Assembly: GCA_014529385.2 (NCBI GenBank)
Contig: CM043959.1
Coordinates: 10,442,809 to 10,506,808 of the forward strand
Direction: 5' to 3'
Source: Adiantum capillus-veneris
Taxonomy: Eukaryota; Streptophyta; Polypodiopsida; Polypodiales; Pteridaceae
Length of the DNA: 64,000 bases
The notes below the pieces were generated by a model. That model was not told the DNA's origin, ran no database searches, and was given only the letters and a program-made list of their open reading frames with translations. Shown here one piece after another: positions 59,542 to 64,000 of this stretch (position 1 is the stretch's first letter; each line of letters starts with the position of its first letter). Made by a program: the position numbers and the translations under genes.

Positions 59542-60644
59542 ATGGACTCATCTCAAGCTGAGAGTTCAAGTATAGCAAGCAAGCTAGTAGCAATGGCAAC
59601 ATCGGTACAAGTACAAACAAGCGAATTTTACAGCTTTATGGCTACAATGGAGATAAAGTCTTGTATACAGATTCAAAAGGCCATAGATACTTAATGAACA
59701 GCAAAAGCAGCACAAGAGCCAAGATCCTATTGATCAGAGTAAAAGCAGATTCAGAGAACTCCCAGATGTTCACCGACTTCAGTGGAGCCAGGTATTGCAA
59801 GCTTAAAAACGAAGTGCAAATAGAGGTGCAAAAAATCAACCCAAGTGGTTATCTAGAAATCTGCGCAAGCTAGCAAAACATACATTTGGTGCATATGTAA
59901 TCAGGGTCATTGTACATGGATTACAGTGGTCAGATATATAGTCAAGAGCCAGTAATGGAAGATCCAACAGATCAGCCAATAGAAGCCAGTCTAATTGGAT
60001 AACCAAACCAAAGATGGTACAAAGGTCTAGATAATGCAATCTACAGCTTATTGCTCAGTGTTTTGAAAGAAGATGCCAACAACCTGGCCAGCATAGAAGC
60101 AGAAACTTCTCAACTAGAGCTTGACATGACAGAGCCAGTTGGAATACCACCAGTCATGGCGTATTGCTCAGATTGTGGACGAAAAGGTGGACATTTTTCT
60201 GAAGATTGTCCAAGAAATCTAGACAATAGGGACACATCAACTGCCAACAAGCAAGGTATAGAGAAAATTGGAAATGAGAATCTCGATGTAATTTCATTTA
60301 ACTCGTCACTTTTAACGCAATCAGATGAATCTGCATTAACATTAGAAGCACCAGTGAAAGCATTGCAAGTTCAAAATCAACATAAAGATGCAAAGACACA
60401 TGAAAAGCTTAAAATTGATTCTTTGAATAACAAATTCTTGCATGAATTTAGTCAAGGTGTCGAGATATCACCGAAGGTTGAAAAGTCTGTTAGGTTTGCA
60501 AATGATTTTGCATCCACTGCCACAAATGTGCAATCATTCACGAGTCTAAGAGACACATCAGACAGAATGATGTTAGCTATGTATAGTACACATAATTCAT
60601 ATGCACACTATGTGGACCAAAAAGGTACAAAAAGGATCAACTAG
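59542..60644 (+). pseudogene. Element G reading frame, N-terminal part, with repeated Y-x-D-x-x-G-x-x-Y motif and zinc knuckle
   Basis: The ATG at 59542 opens a 50-codon frame rich in Ser and Gln. The reading then shifts to a frame open from about 59630 to 60644 with stops at ~59871, ~59898 and ~60000. That frame has L-Y-T-D-S-K-G-H-R-Y (59661-59690), M-F-T-D-F-S-G-A-R-Y (59766-59795) and L-Y-M-D-Y-S-G-Q-I-Y (59910-59939). A Y-K-G-L-D-N-A-I-Y-S-L segment follows near 60030. The zinc knuckle at about 60165-60209 is C-x2-C-x5-H-x4-C, one residue longer than the usual gag form. The rest is hydrophilic. The role is probably gag-like nucleic-acid binding (inference). Confidence 0.6.
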
Positions 60645-62713
60645 TGTTTGAACGGCCCACATACCAGCTCATAGAAGTGCATCCAGTGATAGATCAGAAA
60701 GGATGGTTCATTTGAGAGGAAAGAATCTATTATAGCCCATCCTCTCTAGAGCTGAAGGATATTACCCGAGTGAACTCAGAAATTTGTTCAGAGCCAAACT
60801 CACCTCCATTGGAAATCAAGCTTTGCTGTTGTGACCAAACGAACATATACTTTGACCAAAATAGTCGTAGATATAGATGAGATTCTAGCATCTATGATGC
60901 ATTGGGTCCTGAAACCACAGAAGCTCATATCATAGGAGACCCATGGGATAGACAATATCAGGGCAAAGATAATGCTATCTACAGCTTGACTTGGGGAATA
61001 ATTTGTCATGTTTCATGGAGATACATAGAAAACTATGCATAAGGTTTACAGATGCCAAACATCAACAGTGCTACCCAAAGTGTACCTTCACAATCCCAAA
61101 AGGTGAGACTCAACCAGAGCCAAACAGTTTTGAGCTCTCACAATGAAGCAGGCTATAGTGATCACCCTAGGAAGGGGGGAGCTGCAAATTCATCAAGCTT
61201 CGCTCTAGTACCAGAAAATGCTACACCAGTTAGAAGCCCATGAACTTCTAGCCAGCAGACCCCTTCAAAGCAAAAACCATTGGAAGATCATATGGTTGTT
61301 GAAAGTTTTCCATTTACCCAAAAACCATCAAAATTTGTAGAAAAATTCTTCTATGAAGATCATCAGGGACAAAAGTTTCAGTTGATCTCCACGAGTCAAA
61401 GTCAAAAGCCAAAAAATCCCATAGTGCTCAAGCAATTGGATGAGACCAAGCTCGCATATGCATATCGAGATGCAAATGGCAATGATTCTCAGCAGGTTCA
61501 AGACATTGTACAAACTCATTTGGATGGTACGACTAAAGTCAAAGACTATCTGAAGATGATGCAAACCCTCAAGCTGCCAGAACAGGTGACAAAAAAGTCA
61601 AAATCAATGAAAGTTAAAGTCCAAAAGGCTACACAAAGGTCACCACCAAAATCTCCTCTGAAGAAATAGATTCTGCCAGACAGTACAATGGACCTTTTAA
61701 GTTCAAAGGTTACTCAAATGCAGGAGGACAATGCTCAACAATTGCAAAAATGTGCAGTATCATAGTCATACGAGTCGACATCAACAGAAGCAGGTGATCA
61801 AAGCAAAGCCAATGTAGAAAAATTTCAACCCACAGACACCGCCACCACAAAAGCACTCCATACAAAAAGAAATTCTGAGAAGATCAAGTGTAACATTGTT
61901 GGTGATAATGAAGAAAAGCTGTCAAAAGAAGTAAAGGTAGATTTTCAACTAGATAAGAACCTCATGTCTTTTCGCACTTGGAAAAGATGTGGCCAACCAC
62001 AGTTGAAAGATATTCCTGAATTTGTAAGCATATCAGGAAACAAACAAGCAGAATACTAGGGAATCATCTCCACCACCATTGAAGTAAGTTCACAGATCAT
62101 CAAAGCTCAATTCCATGTGATCACAGCAAAAGATATGCTAGACGACATCATAATGGGAATGCAAATGGCCAAGAAGATGCTAGAGATACATAATTCAAAC
62201 ATGACGGAGTCATCACAGACATCAAAGAATGAAGACCAAGATTGGTCACCCGAGGACAACAACAGAGAGTCCTCAAGCACAATTCAAATGAAGATTGATA
62301 TCAAAGCAGATCGTATTGAAATTGATTCATCTCCATCAAACAAAACTTCAGAAGAGCTTAAAGAAAATCAGACAATAGTAAGTACAGATCAAACTAAGCA
62401 AAAAGAAACCACAAAAGCTATTGAGCAAAGAATGCCACCGAGACCAGAGGTAAAGAAGAAAAATCTTGTAGACAAAGGTAAAGCTAAAGTGGAACTTCCA
62501 CCGATTAGCAAAGAAGGTGTGACAGTATATGCCTCTACATCAAAGAACCCTCATGGATCAACTTCTTCAAGCAAGTCAGACTTTGAAGACTTAAAGTCAA
62601 TTGCTGACCCAACTAAAACCTCTAAGGAGACACCCATACAATCAAAGGTATATCAGCCAAAGTACCCAAGAAAGCAAAGGAGAGTCAAGCAAGTGTTTGT
62701 TCAAGCAGTTTAG
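60644..62713 (+). pseudogene. Element G reading frame, central part, possible protease remnant
   Basis: One frame runs from 60644 to 62713 with about seven scattered stops. It repeats the motif as I-Y-F-D-Q-N-S-R-R-Y (60845-60874), F-Y-E-D-H-Q-G-Q-K-F (61349-61378) and a partial A-Y-R-D-A-N-G (61460-61480). The segment E-A-H-I-I-G-D-P-W then Y-Q-G-K-D-N-A-I-Y-S-L near 60925-60990 duplicates the one near 59980-60045. Around 62060-62165, I-K-A-Q-F-H-V-I and D-D-I-I-M-G-M resemble the C-terminal half of a retropepsin, but no D-[ST]-G triad was found. The C-terminal third is Lys/Ser/Thr-rich and probably disordered. Confidence 0.5.
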
Positions 62714-63495
62714 TCAAAGTCAATGATCTGATTTGGATTAAAGACAGGAAATCATCACAGAAAGACAAACACATGGGATGGATAGCATCACAATGGAGTT
62801 TGGAAGAACAAAAGTACTATGGAGGTAACCAAAAGATATGGGTGCCAAAACTGCAAGTTAGAGCATATGAAGTAACTTCAAGTCCCTCGTAAGAAAGAAG
62901 GCCCACAAGGTATCAGCCTCGACAAGATTCTAGGATACCTAAGAAGCAGGTATGCAACAGAACAACATTGAAAGATGCTAAAGTCTACCATGGCTCACAA
63001 AAGGATATAGAACAAAGATGGATCTCAAAGAATGTTCTTCTTGGACAAGGATTCTACACAGGGTATACAAAGATTTGGCTACCAGTCAACCACAAGCCAA
63101 CTGCAACTACACTAGACTTGCATGAAGATCTCAACATCTCAGCAGGACCTAAAGCTCAACAAAGTCAACAAAGGAGTTACAAAGGTCATCAAGAGGTTTG
63201 GATTCCTAAGTCTTCCAATGCTCCTAGTCAAAAGCCAGATGCCAAAAGTGAACAAAGGCCTCCAACAACATCAAAGACTTCTATCAACAGGCTTAATTGG
63301 AGAATCAAACAACCAATGGAATCTTCATAGTCAAATAAGGACAACCCAAGCAACACGAATGTAGATTCAAAGATGATAAAACAGGTATGGCAAAAGAAAC
63401 CTTCAATGACAACTCGGTCCTTCACTAATCCTCTTTTTGAGGATTCAAGCTTACTTTTACCTGAAGAAATGTTGGTAGTAAGCACAAGAATGTAA
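62701..63495 (+). pseudogene. Element G reading frame, C-terminal part with Y-x-G...W-x-P repeats
   Basis: After a frame change near 62700 the frame carries Y-Y-G-G-N-Q-K-I-W-V-P-K (62815-62850), F-Y-T-G-Y-T-K-I-W-L-P (63052-63084) and S-Y-K-G-H-Q-E-V-W-I-P-K (63175-63210). A weaker K-Q-V-W-Q-K-K-P lies near 63378. Stops lie at ~62890 and 63328-63330. Single [IV]-W-V-P-K motifs occur in some plant copia polyproteins; a run of them is not familiar. No RT or integrase motif is present. Confidence 0.5.
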
Positions 63496-64000
63496 AAAGT
63501 CAAGTTGCCAGGGTGAAAAAAACACTCTTTGGCATAGTCAGAGTCGGGTTGCTGAGCCATAAAATGAGCAAAGCATTAGACCCAAACCTTTAAGTCATAT
63601 TAAACTATGTGCTAAGGTCGTAGTTATTAGGCTTACGCTCAAGTTGGAAGAGTTAAGCATATCTAAATTCGTGTCACTCATGCTGGATGAGATGAGCATA
63701 AGAGTCAAAGTCTATTAACTTACAATTGGTGATGTCGTAGAGTCCAACACTCACGCACAGTGAACAGTAAGATGAGAGCACATATCCTTGTCAACGAAAA
63801 CCATTCTCAAAGCGGTGCCAGCTTGCAAAGCCATGTCATATGCTTTTATAGCTATACCATCTTTGTGAAGAACCCCTCAAAATTTTACTTGCACATCATA
63901 TTATTTTCCATGCATTTTTGTGTATGAATAAATAGGATGTCCCACCATTGCACATATGCATTAGACACTCTTTTTTGCTTCCACTTATGCACCTTGAGTG
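63496..64000. other. Unassigned end of window
   Basis: No long frame on either strand and no LTR-like end. It could be element G 3' sequence or a decayed continuation of its frame. Confidence 0.4.

Larger units (their letters stand above)
55760..64000 (+). mobile_element. Element G: unusual LTR retrotransposon with palindromic leader
   Basis: Parts in order are an LTR with TATA box (start unresolved near 55760, end 56854), a tRNA-Asp primer site (56857), a leader made of ~290-bp palindrome units, and a decayed ~1300-codon frame (59542-63495). The frame has a zinc knuckle and a possible protease. The primer type suggests an Athila/Tat-like gypsy element, but no RT is visible. The window may end before the RT, or the element may be non-autonomous. 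Confidence 0.7.

Noticed and set aside
55760-63495. Endogenous pararetrovirus (caulimovirid)
   Set aside because: The primer site matches tRNA-Asp and not the tRNA-Met used by that group, an LTR end precedes it, and no movement-protein, coat or RT motif is visible.

Overview
The window looks like intergenic DNA from a large, repeat-rich plant genome. It is AT-rich and has no recognisable host gene, rRNA or tRNA gene. Nearly everything that can be identified is a plant-type Ty3/gypsy or Ty1/copia LTR retrotransposon, a non-autonomous DNA transposon, or a long CT, GA or GT microsatellite. Two primer-binding sites match plant initiator tRNA-Met and two match tRNA-Asp. The species cannot be told from the sequence; the nesting density fits a gymnosperm or a large-genome angiosperm. 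Every coding region carries stops, frameshifts or deletions, so none looks able to make a functional product.

Layout. 1-5828: 3' part of gypsy element A (+), from gag to the 3' LTR. It sits inside the RNase H of element B (-), whose remaining RNase H, RT, protease and gag fill 5829-9083. B's leader carries a 1.3-kb TTAA-flanked inverted-terminal transposon (9117-10436). B's 5' LTR (10760-17737) is split by copia element C1 (-, 12232-17360). 18315-~21300: 5'-truncated copia C2 (+). 22076-24224: two inverted LTR copies around a tRNA-Asp primer site, with a 246-bp MITE in one arm. 24237-29257: non-coding, with tandem repeats and a microsatellite. 29258-33345: copia C3 (+), a close relative of C1 that has lost its 3' end. 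33346-45300: fragments of old elements, namely two related LTR segments, a copia RNase H fossil, gypsy RT and integrase fossils, and a minisatellite.

46000-50370 (element H) and about 55760 to the window end (element G) are two members of one unusual LTR-element family (inferred). Each has a leader built from ~290-bp units carrying a palindrome, followed by a decayed reading frame with a recurrent Y-x-D-x-x-G-x-x-Y motif. G also has a tRNA-Asp primer site, a CCHC-like zinc knuckle, a possible protease remnant and C-terminal Y-x-G...W-x-P repeats. No reverse transcriptase is visible in G before the window ends. H is interrupted by a second copy of the TTAA transposon (48462-49704). 50377-51937 is a solo LTR of the A family with a perfect 5-bp target duplication. 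53030-53940 is a palindrome-rich tandem array.

The parts do not form operons or pathways. The order of events can be read from the nesting: B inserted first; A, C1 and the TTAA transposon then landed in B; point decay, microsatellite growth and local duplications followed.
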